Origin: QFOX01 sp044341105
GTDB lineage: Bacteria; Pseudomonadota; Alphaproteobacteria; Rickettsiales; UBA3002
NCBI GenBank assembly: GCA_044341105.1
Contig: JBIISI010000053.1
Location: forward strand, 1 to 14,485
Direction: 5' to 3'
Length of the DNA stretch: 14,485 nucleotides
The notes under the pieces are model-generated. The model worked only from the letters and a program-made list of their open reading frames with translations, was not told the DNA's origin and ran no database searches. Shown here one piece after another: positions 5,363 to 12,703 of this stretch. Both the position numbers and the translations under genes were made by a program. Each line of letters opens with the position of its first letter. The first letter of the stretch is position 1.

Positions 5363-7612
5363 TTAGTTGTATTGGGCGGGATCGGCCGTAACCGAAATCG
5401 CGAAATCGTTGATCGAAAGGCTGTTTTTATTGATGCCAACCAGCGTGATCGAGGCGTTGTCGCTGAAGCGGATCACCGTGTCGTTGCCGACCTGGCTCAT
5501 CAGGCCTTTCAGGTCGTTCCACGAATCGATGAAGCTATACATGCCTTCGAGGAAGACGCGGTCCTGACCGATGGTGAAGTCGAGCACGCGGTCGTTGCCG
5601 AAGTTCTGCGAAGCCGCATTATTCGTGTTCGATTCGTTGGTGAAGTAGAAGTAATCGTTGCCTGCACCGCCGGTGTAGACGTCGTTACCGAGGCCGCCAC
5701 GCATGATGTCGTTGCCTTCGCCGCCATCGAGCGTGTCGTTACCGGCGCCGCCATAGATGGTGTCGTGGCCGGCATCGCCGTAGATGATGTCGTCGCCTTC
5801 GTTGCCGCGCAGGCAATCCTGGTCGTTGCCACCGTGGATGGTGTCGTTGCCTTCGTTACCGTAGATGAAGTCATCGCCGTTATCGCCGAAGAGCTGGTCT
5901 TCGCCAAGGTCACCGTAGATGGTGTCGTTGCCGTTGCCGCCATGGATGGTGTCGTTGCCATCGAGCTCGTTGTCGCCGTCGTCGTTGTTGTTCAGCTCGC
6001 GCTGGCCGCCGACGAGGCCGTCGTCGCCGTCGCCGCCATCGATGCTGTCGCCGCCGCCGCCGCCGGAGATGTAGTCGTTATCGGCGCCGCCGAGCAGTGT
6101 GTCCGAACCTTCGTCGCCGAAGATCGAGTCCTGGCCTTCGTTGCCCTCGATGTAATCGTTGCCTTCGTCGCCATGCAGCCAGTCATTGCCGCCGCGGCCA
6201 TAGATGGTGTCGTTGCCATCGGGGGTGTTGCTCGGGTCATCGGCCAGGTGGTTGCCACCGAAGATGAAGTCGTCGCCTGCGCCGCCATCGAGGATATCGT
6301 GGCCGCCATCGCCGTAGATCAGGTCGGAGCCGTTCTGGCCGTAGACGGTATCATCGCCCGCGCCACCGAATAGACTGTCGTTCTCGTCAACCGCACCTTC
6401 GTCGCCGATACCGGTGCCGTAGATGATGTCGTTATCGTGCTCGCCTTTGATGTAGTCATTGCCCGAGCCGCCGAACAGCGTGTCGTTGCCGGTCCAGCCA
6501 TAGATAATGTCGTCGCCACCGTTGCCGTAGGCCAGATCGTTGTCCTGGTCGGCATAAATGGTGTCGTTGCCGTTACCGGCCACGATGGTGTCATCGCCCA
6601 TCCAGCCGATCAGGATGTTCCAGCCGTCGCCGCCGAAGATTTTGTCGTTGCCTTCGCCACCGTTCAGCACGCTCGATTTAATGCCACCATAGATGGTGTC
6701 ATCGCCGTCCTGGCCTTCGACCACGTCGAAACCATCGTTGCTGAAGATGAGGTCGTTGCCTGCGCCACCGTAGATCAGGTCGTTGTCGTTGCCACCGATG
6801 ATGATGTCGTTGCCAGCATCGCCGCCGAGGATGTTGTTGCCCGCGCCGCCTTCGATATAGTCGTCGCCGTCGCTACCGTACACGGAATCGTTGCCGTTGC
6901 CGCCATAGAGGTAATCGTTGCCGTTATCGCCGACGAGGAAATCATTGCCGTCTTCGCCGTAAATGGTGTCGGAATCGTCCCAGCCGTAAACGATGTCGTT
7001 GCCCGTGCCTGCATAGATGGTGTCGTTGCCGGTCCAGCCATAGAGGAAGTCGTCGCCAGCGTCGCCGAAGATCAGGTCGTTGCCGGTATCGCCCGAAATC
7101 AGGTCGGAGCCGTCGCCGCCTTCGATGTAATCGTCACCGTCCCAGCCATAGACGAAATCGTTGCCGGCGCCGGCGTAGATCAGGTCGTTGCCAGCGTCGC
7201 CGGTGAGGTAATCGTTGCCAGCACCTGCGACGATGGTGTCGTTGCCGGTCCAGCCATAGACGGTGGTGGCATCGTTGCCGGTGGTGATGTAGTCGTTACC
7301 ACCGTTGCCGCCCAGTAGGTCGTTGCCGCCGTTGCCGTGAATGATATCGCCCTGATTGCCTTCGGGATCGTTGCCGCTGTTGTTACCGTAGATCACGTCG
7401 CTGCCGGTGGTGCCGTTATAGACGGCGCCGCCATTGCTGGGCGAGGGAACGGCCGGAATGGCGATTTTGCTCTCGCCGGTCGGCGTATAGGTCATCTGCA
7501 GGCCGTTGATGGCGCTGCCGTTGGCGTAATTGGTGTACCACTGCCACAGCGAGCTGCGGGCTTCGGCATCGGTGAGCGTTTGCGTCGATCCGTTGTAAGT
7601 GATGATAGCCAT
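5363..7612 (-). CDS. Secreted RTX-repeat calcium-binding protein
   Basis: A 749-residue protein almost wholly built of glycine/aspartate nonapeptides (GGxGxDxUx), from about residue 66 to 655. In this family the repeats fold into a calcium-filled parallel beta-roll once outside the cell. The first 65 residues are unique and have no signal peptide. The last 80 or so lack repeats and end in a hydrophobic pattern (ITLVG..., DFAIS) like the C-terminal secretion signals of type I exporters. No protease, lipase or adhesin domain is seen, so the job may be structural (S-layer, matrix or ice-binding-type surface). Six units replace the second Gly by Trp (W121, 157, 193, 211, 337, 373), all in one register. 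No ABC exporter or membrane fusion gene is in the window. The ATG is supported by AGGAG eight bases upstream. Confidence 0.93.
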   Translation of the reverse strand: MAIITYNGSTQTLTDAEARSSLWQWYTNYANGSAINGLQMTYTPTGESKIAIPAVPSPSNGGAVYNGTTGSDVIYGNNSGNDPEGNQGDIIHGNGGNDLLGGNGGNDYITTGNDATTVYGWTGNDTIVAGAGNDYLTGDAGNDLIYAGAGNDFVYGWDGDDYIEGGDGSDLISGDTGNDLIFGDAGDDFLYGWTGNDTIYAGTGNDIVYGWDDSDTIYGEDGNDFLVGDNGNDYLYGGNGNDSVYGSDGDDYIEGGAGNNILGGDAGNDIIIGGNDNDLIYGGAGNDLIFSNDGFDVVEGQDGDDTIYGGIKSSVLNGGEGNDKIFGGDGWNILIGWMGDDTIVAGNGNDTIYADQDNDLAYGNGGDDIIYGWTGNDTLFGGSGNDYIKGEHDNDIIYGTGIGDEGAVDENDSLFGGAGDDTVYGQNGSDLIYGDGGHDILDGGAGDDFIFGGNHLADDPSNTPDGNDTIYGRGGNDWLHGDEGNDYIEGNEGQDSIFGDEGSDTLLGGADNDYISGGGGGDSIDGGDGDDGLVGGQRELNNNDDGDNELDGNDTIHGGNGNDTIYGDLGEDQLFGDNGDDFIYGNEGNDTIHGGNDQDCLRGNEGDDIIYGDAGHDTIYGGAGNDTLDGGEGNDIMRGGLGNDVYTGGAGNDYFYFTNESNTNNAASQNFGNDRVLDFTIGQDRVFLEGMYSFIDSWNDLKGLMSQVGNDTVIRFSDNASITLVGINKNSLSINDFAISVTADPAQYN
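5700..7420. repeat. 27-bp degenerate coding repeat (RTX array)
   Basis: The RTX gene repeats with a 27-nt period. A 19-nt stretch, GTTGCCGGTCCAGCCATAG, recurs exactly at 6485, 7025 and 7241, spaced 540 and 216 bases, both multiples of 27 and of 54. The plus strand is rich in TCGTTGCC-like words, which leaves long antisense frames without stops; these are not genes. Confidence 0.8.
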
Positions 7613-7868
7613 GGATTCGTCTCCTGCGCGTGTGCGAATGTAAAATTTCGCTAAAAATTTAGTTAATAATAGTTAATTACCTGAAGGGGGTGCCGGATTC
7701 AATCAGTGTTATGTTAAATTTTTGTGACAGGGGCAGGGTATTGTATTTTTGACATAAATAAGCCATGTGCTGGCCAAAAAATCGAATGGTTCTGGGCTTT
7801 AAACCGGGCGCCGGTTGTGTGAACCCCCAAATTCACCTAAAAATAAGCAGTCACTTAGGATTGGTAGT
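7613..7868. promoter_or_regulatory. Divergent intergenic promoter region
   Basis: This gap separates the RTX gene (minus) from the Sel1-type gene (plus), so both promoters should lie here. The part at 7640-7680 is very AT-rich. A plus-strand candidate is TTGTGA (7722-7727) with TATTTT (7744-7749), spacer 16. A perfect TTGACA at 7749 has no matching -10. A 6-bp dyad AACCGG/CCGGTT around GCG lies at 7802-7816. No precise minus-strand promoter could be chosen. Confidence 0.4.
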
Positions 7869-8618
7869 ATGGCGCGGCGCAGTGGAAGTTTGGGGTTGAT
7901 TGGCATCATCGTGATCGGTGGTGCGCTGTATTACAGCGGGGCGGGTAACTGGCTCTGGCAACAGGTGCGTTCGCTGGATCGGGCATGTTACGGCCTGCTG
8001 TCGGAAATCGGTACGACGATGGGCAGCCCGGTTTGCGATGGGATCGGCACCGCCACGGCCTATATCGGCAGTGCGGCCAATGATGCGACTTATTGGGTGC
8101 GTGGCAAAGTGGATTCATTCCGCAGCGGCGAGGCGACCCAGCTTGAGAATTACGCCGAGCAAATGTTCTTCCGCATTAGTGCGGAGAGCCCGCTGGCTAG
8201 GATTGCCAGCCCCGGCCGCCAGTTGCAGGCCATGATGCGCGATGAGCCGCAATTGCAAAATGCCGCCGCCAGTGCCAGCGAGAAAATGCGCGTCGCCATC
8301 GACCAGTTCGTGATCGGCCAGCATTACCTGCAACAGAATGCGACGGCACAGGCATTGCCATGGCTACGCCAGAGCGCGCAGCAGCCTAGCGGTTACGGGG
8401 TGCTTTCGCAGCTGACGCTTGGCGACATGTATCGCACGGGGCAGGGGGTGCCTGTCAGCAACAGCATCGCGCGACAGTATTACGAGCAGGCCTATCAATC
8501 CATTACGGCGCTTCAATCTTCGGGAGGCGATTCGGCAAAAGCCATGCTTCGCGGCTTGCCGAACACGCCGCCGGTGGTGATGAAGCAGCTGGAACAGCGG
8601 ATGGCGGAACTGAAATAG
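7869..8618 (+). CDS. Membrane-anchored Sel1-like repeat protein
   Basis: A 249-residue protein with an N-terminal membrane helix at about 8-24 after a basic MARR start, so the bulk is probably periplasmic. Residues about 145-213 look like tetratricopeptide/Sel1-type helices: LPWLRQSA, then LTLGDMYRTGQGVPVSNSIARQYYEQA, which has the classic Y..G.GV......A..YY..A spacing. Two Cys (40 and 56) flank a small loop. Sel1 repeats usually scaffold protein interactions, often in envelope stress or secretion, but no partner can be named. The ATG at 7869 is preferred to an upstream in-frame TTG because AGGA stands eight bases before it and it begins directly at the anchor. It is convergent with the first pilin gene, with a 12-base gap and no terminator. 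Confidence 0.8.
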   Translation: MARRSGSLGLIGIIVIGGALYYSGAGNWLWQQVRSLDRACYGLLSEIGTTMGSPVCDGIGTATAYIGSAANDATYWVRGKVDSFRSGEATQLENYAEQMFFRISAESPLARIASPGRQLQAMMRDEPQLQNAAASASEKMRVAIDQFVIGQHYLQQNATAQALPWLRQSAQQPSGYGVLSQLTLGDMYRTGQGVPVSNSIARQYYEQAYQSITALQSSGGDSAKAMLRGLPNTPPVVMKQLEQRMAELK

Positions 8619-8630
8619 CGTTGCGGACGC

Positions 8631-8801
8631 TTAGTTGTTGACGGCGTTGTCGACCTGGCCGTTCACGTAGTTGAAGTTTTGAGTCGACTGGTTGCCAAGC
8701 AGGGTAAGCCCGACAATAATGACCAGCACGATAACGGCGCAGATCAGGCCGTATTCAATGGCGGTTGCCCCTTGCTGGTTTTTAAGAAAATCGCGCTGCA
8801 T
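8631..8801 (-). CDS. Flp/Fap-type IVb pilin, copy 1
   Basis: A small pilin of 56 residues from the ATG at 8801. A short basic leader MQRDFLKNQQG is followed by ATAIEYGLICAVIVLVIIVGLTLLG. This fits the Flp prepilin rule G-X4-EY, with cleavage expected after the Gly by a TadV-type peptidase, then a hydrophobic assembly helix and a polar Asn-rich tail. No clear ribosome site precedes the ATG. An in-frame ATG at 8828 would give an odd longer leader, and a further GTG at 8873 lies inside a terminator loop. No other tad/cpa genes are in the window. Confidence 0.85.
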   Translation of the reverse strand: MQRDFLKNQQGATAIEYGLICAVIVLVIIVGLTLLGNQSTQNFNYVNGQVDNAVNN

Positions 8802-8851
8802 GCATGTATAGCTAGCAAGCTTCGGCATTCCCGACAACGGAGATTTTGCGC

Positions 8852-8889
8852 AAAAAAATAGGGCGGGCAACACGGGGTGCCCGCCCTAT
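8852..8889 (-). terminator. Intrinsic terminator between the two pilin genes
   Basis: A perfect 11-bp stem ATAGGGCGGGC/GCCCGCCCTAT (8858-8868/8879-8889) with a 10-base loop is followed on the minus strand by six Ts. It lies directly downstream of pilin copy 2, so copy 1 would need read-through or its own promoter. Confidence 0.92.
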
Positions 8890-8904
8890 CGTTTTCAGGC
8901 AACC

Positions 8905-9069
8905 TTACTTGTTCAGGTTGTTGGCAACGTTGGTGAACGTGGTGTTCAGGTTGTTGCCGATGGTGCCCATGGCGACAATCGCCGCAACGGCGATCAGCGC
9001 GGCAATCAGGCCGTACTCGATGGCCGTGGCACCAGATTCATTTTTCAGGAACGATTTAACAAAAATCAT
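8905..9069 (-). CDS. Flp/Fap-type IVb pilin, copy 2 (54 residues)
   Basis: A short gene. The product begins MIFVKSFLKNESG, then ATAIEYGLIAALIAVAAIVA, and ends in an Asn-rich NVANNLNK tail. It is a textbook Flp pilin: basic leader, cleavage after Gly13 with Glu and Tyr at mature positions 5 and 6, a hydrophobic helix, and length within the usual 50-60. AGAGGAG stands about seven bases before the ATG. It is better conserved to the family than copy 1 and, with strong translation signals and its own terminator, is probably the main expressed pilin. Confidence 0.93.
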   Translation of the reverse strand: MIFVKSFLKNESGATAIEYGLIAALIAVAAIVAMGTIGNNLNTTFTNVANNLNK

Positions 9070-9165
9070 AATAGACTCCTCTACTCAAGTCGATGAAACA
9101 TCGCGCGTGCAGTGATACTCGTGATCGTGCAGGCACGGACATACGCTGGCATTCCAGCTAACCCT

Positions 9166-9194
9166 CTTTTAGCAGAGAATGTTACGGTAAGCAA
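9166..9194 (-). promoter_or_regulatory. Promoter candidate for pilin copy 2
   Basis: On the minus strand TTGCTT (9189-9194) and TAAAAG (9166-9171) are 17 bases apart, and TG precedes the -10 by one base (extended form). The leader would be about 90 bases. It lies in the 168-base gap before the pilin gene. Confidence 0.35.
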
Positions 9195-9237
9195 AGCCAA
9201 AGCATAAGCAGATCGCAAGTTTTGTATGACAATTTAG

Positions 9238-9795
9238 TTAAAGTTCTGCCGGTGGCGGCTGCCGTTGTGGTGAATTTGCCGCAGGCATGGGCAGGTGCCG
9301 CCAATGCTCGACAAGCAATTGCAATCCCTCGCAGAGTTGCTGGTGAGCGCGGGCAAGCGCCTGCGCCATGGCAGGGGAATGCCATGCTTTTTCACGTGCG
9401 GCGGGATGCAGGAACACAGGTAATTCGTTAAACACGCCCAGCCGCATGACCGGTTCATAGCGGCGGTGTTGCTGGAGCAGGGTGCGCGCTTTAGCATATT
9501 CATGTGCCCGCTCGGCACGCCATTCTTCGTTATCACTGCCGTCGCCGCCCAGGACGCCGATAGCCTGGTCGTCGTATCGGCTGATCAGGGATGGCGCACC
9601 GTAACGCACGGTGTAAAGCCATCGCCAATGCAGGGCGCACCAGTGCTGTGCCGGGGTAATGTGCTGCCGCGCGAGGCACAAATCAATCGGCTCGGCGGTG
9701 AGGCCGCGTGCGTGTTTTTCCTGCAATTCGCGGGTGCCGCGATCGGTCGGTTCGCTGGGGCGCGGCGGTCGGCCCCGCCGGGTGGAAAACGCCAT
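9238..9795 (-). CDS. Phage-associated conserved protein (GRPP...WLYTVRYG)
   Basis: A 185-residue soluble protein. A basic N-terminus with RRGRPPRP (6-13) is followed by DRGTRELQEKHARGLTAEPIDLCL (18-41), HITPAQHWCALHWRWLYTVRYGAPS (45-69) and a helical second half. I recall similar proteins in Rickettsiales and other alphaproteobacteria, often near phage genes, but without known function; this is memory, not a search. The ATG at 9795 is chosen because it follows the upstream stop (TAG) after one base, which implies coupled translation. A longer in-frame extension to 10032 overlaps the upstream gene and is a shadow. The Arg/Pro-rich head could contact nucleic acid. Confidence 0.75.
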   Translation of the reverse strand: MAFSTRRGRPPRPSEPTDRGTRELQEKHARGLTAEPIDLCLARQHITPAQHWCALHWRWLYTVRYGAPSLISRYDDQAIGVLGGDGSDNEEWRAERAHEYAKARTLLQQHRRYEPVMRLGVFNELPVFLHPAAREKAWHSPAMAQALARAHQQLCEGLQLLVEHWRHLPMPAANSPQRQPPPAEL

Positions 9796-9796
9796 A

Positions 9797-10153
9797 CTAT
9801 TGCGCCATCGCCGGGGCCGTGACGCGTGCGCGGGTGCGCCAGCCCTGTCCGGCAGGCAGCCGCCACTGGCAGCCGCGTTGAAGGGCCAGCACGGCGCGGC
9901 TGCGCACATAATCGGGGTCCATACCTGCATTATCGCAGACATCGTCGAAATCCTCTGAAGGGGTGAGCAGCCATGCCAGCGCATCGGCGCGTACTTTGCG
10001 GGCTTCGGGTTTGCGTGAATCGGTGGAAGCATCCATGAGGGCCTGGGTAATCACCGCGCGCCACAGGCCGGGTTCATGGTCGGCAAAGGAACTGTTTAAT
10101 GGGCTACGATGGTTGGGGTGGGAAACATACGTGAAGCCTGAGGATGCAATCAT
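9797..10153 (-). CDS. Small phage-associated conserved protein (LWRAVITQALMDAS)
   Basis: A 118-residue acidic-to-neutral protein with a central conserved-looking block: LWRAVITQALMDAS (30-43), ARKVRADALAWLLTPSEDFDDVCDNAGMDPDYVRSRA (51-87). The last part resembles a small helix-turn-helix-like fold: 'DFDDVCDNAGMDPDYVR'. Comparable small proteins appear in prophages and rickettsial genomes in my memory, with function unassigned. The ATG at 10153 has a weak GAG upstream. The stop is one base before the start of the next gene, so the two form an operon. Confidence 0.75.
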   Translation of the reverse strand: MIASSGFTYVSHPNHRSPLNSSFADHEPGLWRAVITQALMDASTDSRKPEARKVRADALAWLLTPSEDFDDVCDNAGMDPDYVRSRAVLALQRGCQWRLPAGQGWRTRARVTAPAMAQ

Positions 10154-10439
10154 GGGTACTCGCTACGGTAAAAATGAAGCACACAGCCGAATGGCAAAAA
10201 ATAAGTGGATTCAGATATTTATGTTTTTTGTTGAAAGCCACGTGATAGGTCACAATCAGAAGGTAACACAATTTTAAGTTGTATTAACGGAACTGTGTGC
10301 AACCGGCAACTGCCTATTTTTTAATCGGCCCCTACTTCCCGGCGCGAAACGCGGCTGGCAGGATAAAAATATAGTATGCCAAAAGTGCGTCTGGGTGGGG
10401 CGAGCATGGCTGTGATTCCCCCTATCCAAAGGAGCCTGT
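10154..10439. promoter_or_regulatory. Divergent AT-rich intergenic region
   Basis: This gap divides the minus-strand pair from the plus-strand 10440 gene and must hold two promoters. TATAGT at 10370-10375 is a good -10 for the plus gene, but no -35 stands at 16-18 bases. A GTGA-N4-TCAC dyad occurs near 10238-10250. I see no gene or terminator here. Confidence 0.35.
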
Positions 10440-10799
10440 GTGTCCCAACCCAAAACCCGCCGCGGCAAAAAGGCCCCGGCGTCTGCACCTGCCATTCCGG
10501 TCGATTCGCGCACCCAGGATATCTGGCGCCGCACGCATTTGCTGATCGAGGTGCTGATGGAGGTGATGGAGCAAGGGATTCGCAATGCCGAAGCCGATGT
10601 CAGCGACCGCTGGGTGCGGTTGTTCGGCTCGAAGGACAGCGCCGTGGTGAACCTGCAGAAACTGGTGCAATTACTGGCGGAACTGCAGGCACAAGCCACG
10701 CCCCCGGCCGGGGCGCCGACGGAGGAAGCACTCAGCCCGGAAGAAATGGCCTTATTGGCGCAGTGGTTCGAGCAACGGCAACCAACGATGAAGGATTAA
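10440..10799 (+). CDS. Small helical protein, possible terminase small subunit
   Basis: A 119-residue protein with a GTG start placed five bases after AAAGGAG, a strong ribosome site. The Lys/Ala/Pro-rich N-terminus (1-20) is followed by an amphipathic helix region (27-85) with WVRLFGSKDSAVVNLQKLVQLLAELQ, heptad-like leucines and a short acidic C-terminus. The size, basic head and oligomerisation-type helices fit a small terminase partner for the TerL encoded downstream, but they are not adjacent and no clear DNA-binding motif is seen. It overlaps the convergent neighbour by four bases. Confidence 0.65.
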   Translation: MSQPKTRRGKKAPASAPAIPVDSRTQDIWRRTHLLIEVLMEVMEQGIRNAEADVSDRWVRLFGSKDSAVVNLQKLVQLLAELQAQATPPAGAPTEEALSPEEMALLAQWFEQRQPTMKD

Positions 10800-11539
10800 T
10801 GAATGGCGTGCGGCCCGGTAGTGGTGGGAGCGAGCACACGATTGGGGGCGGCGGGTTCATGGCCGGGTTTGTGCTCGTAGCGCGCGGCTTTGAGGGCATA
10901 ACGCTTCCATAGCGCGCTTTGGGCGCCGATATGCTCGGTTAATTGAATGATGGGGGCGGCGGATTCATGCAGCTGGCGTGCGCGCTGGAGCATTTCGGCA
11001 AAAAGCTGCAGCAGTGGGCCGGTGCGGTAGCGCGCGAAAACCGGGGCATGCATCGCTTGATCGACGGTGGTCGTGACCACGGCGACCCAATCGGCTGGAA
11101 GGGCCGTGAGGCTTTGGTGGGCATGCAGCATGGCCTGCCAGCGTTTGGTGAGGATGAGGTTGCGATACGCGCGCGCATCGTTGCCGTTGGCTTCCAGCAT
11201 CATCGGCTCGTAGCGGGCGCGCTCAAGCGCGGCATCGAGCAGGAATTGCTGCACGAGCGGCGTGGTATCGCTGCTATGTGCACTTAGCAGGGCGGTGGCT
11301 TCATTGGCGCGCAACTGGTGCTCGGCAGCGATTTCGCCCGCCGCATTCACCAACTCGGCCACCAGGTCGAGGATTTTGAAGGCGGGCATGTAGCGCACAT
11401 CGGGATGCGCAAAGATTTCGAGCGCGCGTGTGCGTATCTGCGCGCGCAGGGACGGGCCGTTTGGGTTGGGGAAATCCTTGAGGTCGAGGAACTCGTCGAC
11501 CACGACGGCAAAATTGTAATCGGCGGTAGTAGCAACCAT
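10796..11539 (-). CDS. Uncharacterised helical protein
   Basis: A 247-residue soluble, mostly helical protein that I do not recognise. It has no signal peptide or membrane helix. Features include NFAVVVDEFLDLKDFP (9-24), an Ala/Glu-rich helix (55-85), ARAYRNLILTKRWQAMLHAHQSL (122-144) and a Pro-rich C-terminal tail. The ATG at 11539 is chosen for TAGGG about seven bases upstream; starts at 11554 (ATG) and 11566 (TTG) lack a ribosome site. Its stop and the opposite gene's stop share the palindrome TTAA. The antisense frames here are shorter. Codon composition looks normal for the region. Confidence 0.65.
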   Translation of the reverse strand: MVATTADYNFAVVVDEFLDLKDFPNPNGPSLRAQIRTRALEIFAHPDVRYMPAFKILDLVAELVNAAGEIAAEHQLRANEATALLSAHSSDTTPLVQQFLLDAALERARYEPMMLEANGNDARAYRNLILTKRWQAMLHAHQSLTALPADWVAVVTTTVDQAMHAPVFARYRTGPLLQLFAEMLQRARQLHESAAPIIQLTEHIGAQSALWKRYALKAARYEHKPGHEPAAPNRVLAPTTTGPHAIH

Positions 11540-11602
11540 GTGCAACCCTACCATGAATTTACGCAAGATTGAAGCGAATTGCGCAGGAGCGGCAGCGGTG
11601 GA

Positions 11603-11875
11603 TTACACCTCGAACCCGTATTTTTCCTTGAGGAAATCTTTAATTTCCTGCGAGGGTTCCTCGCCGTAGCACGAGGCGATGACTTTGCCGTATTCTTCAA
11701 GGTCGACAGTGCCGTCGCCTTCGATGGATTTGAGGAAAGCGGCTTCGCGCGGGGCTTCGACCAGCACGAAATAATACGCCCAGCGGCCCGTGGTGTCCTT
11801 CGCTTTGAGCTTATGGATCAGGTGGCCTTTCTTGGCGATAATCTGGTCGACGAACGACCGGCGCGTATCATTCAT
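11603..11875 (-). CDS. Conserved small protein (GRWAYYFV / KYGFEV)
   Basis: A 90-residue acidic protein. The middle GRWAYYFVLVEAPREAAFLKSIEGDGTVDLEEYGKVIASCYGE (30-72) and the C-terminal KDFLKEKYGFEV look highly conserved; I recall similar short proteins in many alphaproteobacteria, without known function. The fold is probably alpha/beta. The ATG at 11875 has a weak AGG upstream. It stands alone between genes of the same strand, with gaps of 63 and 132 bases. Confidence 0.85.
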   Translation of the reverse strand: MNDTRRSFVDQIIAKKGHLIHKLKAKDTTGRWAYYFVLVEAPREAAFLKSIEGDGTVDLEEYGKVIASCYGEEPSQEIKDFLKEKYGFEV

Positions 11876-12007
11876 GCGCGAAACCTATGTGATGCTGGTA
11901 TTAGTGTAACAGATAGAGGCGGGAAACGCCAATGCAAGCATTGCGCGTGGATTTCCAGCAAAATGCGCATGATCCACGCCCGACTGCGCCTATCCTGCCA
12001 TAGCGCC

Positions 12008-12658
12008 TCAGTGGTGGTGGTTCGTCAGGCCGTGGCAGCCGATGATGCCGCCATGGGCGCTGCAAATGCTGGCGACGGTGGGCATGCCGGTTTCCGGTGC
12101 GCTTTTGTTGGCGTAAGCCGGGTGGTGGTGTTTCGGGTCGTGGCGTTTGGTGAAGGACTGCACCGTGGTTGAGCCGCCCATATGGTGCTTCAGTTGTTTG
12201 CGCAGTTCGCCTTCGAAGGTGCTGCGGCAGAAGGCGGCGCTGTCGCCGTGGCGTTTGGCCGTTTGGCGCACGTCGCTCACCATGTGGTGGGCGGCATGCT
12301 GCAATTCGATGGTGATGGCGGCGATTTCATCGGCCGGAACATACAGCAGGGCGCTGGCGGGCAGCAGTTCGTGCACCATGGCACGGGTGATGCGCTGCGC
12401 GAGGATCATGGCTTCGTGATGCTCGTGGTGATCGTGCGGCGCCTGCCATGCGGCGTCGATGGCGGATTGCACGACCTGGTGAACGCGGATGGGCTGTTTG
12501 TCGGTTTCGGTATCGGGTGCCGCCTGCACGGCCTCGGTAAAACGTTTGGGCGGCGCGGCACGCGTATCGTCACTCGCCACACGCCGGGTCCAGCCTTGAT
12601 CGCCATTGAGGCTTAGCGGGTCGATCGCATCGACGGTTTCAAAAAATAACTTTTTCAT
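12008..12658 (-). CDS. Histidine-rich protein of unknown function
   Basis: A 216-residue soluble protein with striking His clusters: HDHHEHH (75-81), HH at 158-159, HDPKHHH (173-179), and a terminal NHHH (213-216), plus GCHG (207-210) near the end. These could bind Zn, Ni, Co or Cu, but no known metallochaperone domain is recognised. The middle (82-135) is helical with ITRAMVHELLPASALLYVPADEIAAITIELQ. There is no signal peptide, so it is probably cytoplasmic. The ATG at 12658 (MKKLFF) is chosen because the longer frame up to 13327 runs antisense through terL and is not credible. Only a close AGGG precedes it. It diverges from terL across 45 bases. Confidence 0.75.
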   Translation of the reverse strand: MKKLFFETVDAIDPLSLNGDQGWTRRVASDDTRAAPPKRFTEAVQAAPDTETDKQPIRVHQVVQSAIDAAWQAPHDHHEHHEAMILAQRITRAMVHELLPASALLYVPADEIAAITIELQHAAHHMVSDVRQTAKRHGDSAAFCRSTFEGELRKQLKHHMGGSTTVQSFTKRHDPKHHHPAYANKSAPETGMPTVASICSAHGGIIGCHGLTNHHH

Positions 12659-12703
12659 GCCCTGAGCATAGCAAAGCGGCATGTGTTCCATTGTGAAGGT
12701 TTT

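Noticed and set aside
5300..7318. Long plus-strand frames opposite the RTX gene
   Set aside because: The repetitive RTX codons avoid stops on the antisense strand; products are Val/Ala-rich runs with no family features.
5700..7420. CRISPR-like or satellite repeat
   Set aside because: The 27-base period is the codon pattern of RTX nonapeptides in one long minus-strand frame.
7749..7754. Perfect TTGACA as promoter of the Sel1-type gene
   Set aside because: No -10-like hexamer occurs 15-19 bases downstream.
8802..8873. Longer leader for pilin copy 1 from a GTG at 8873
   Set aside because: The GTG falls in the loop of a strong terminator, and the leader would be far too long for a Flp pilin.
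9796..10032. Upstream extension of the GRPP protein
   Set aside because: It overlaps a better minus-strand gene in another frame and is low-quality sequence; the coupled ATG at 9795 fits better.
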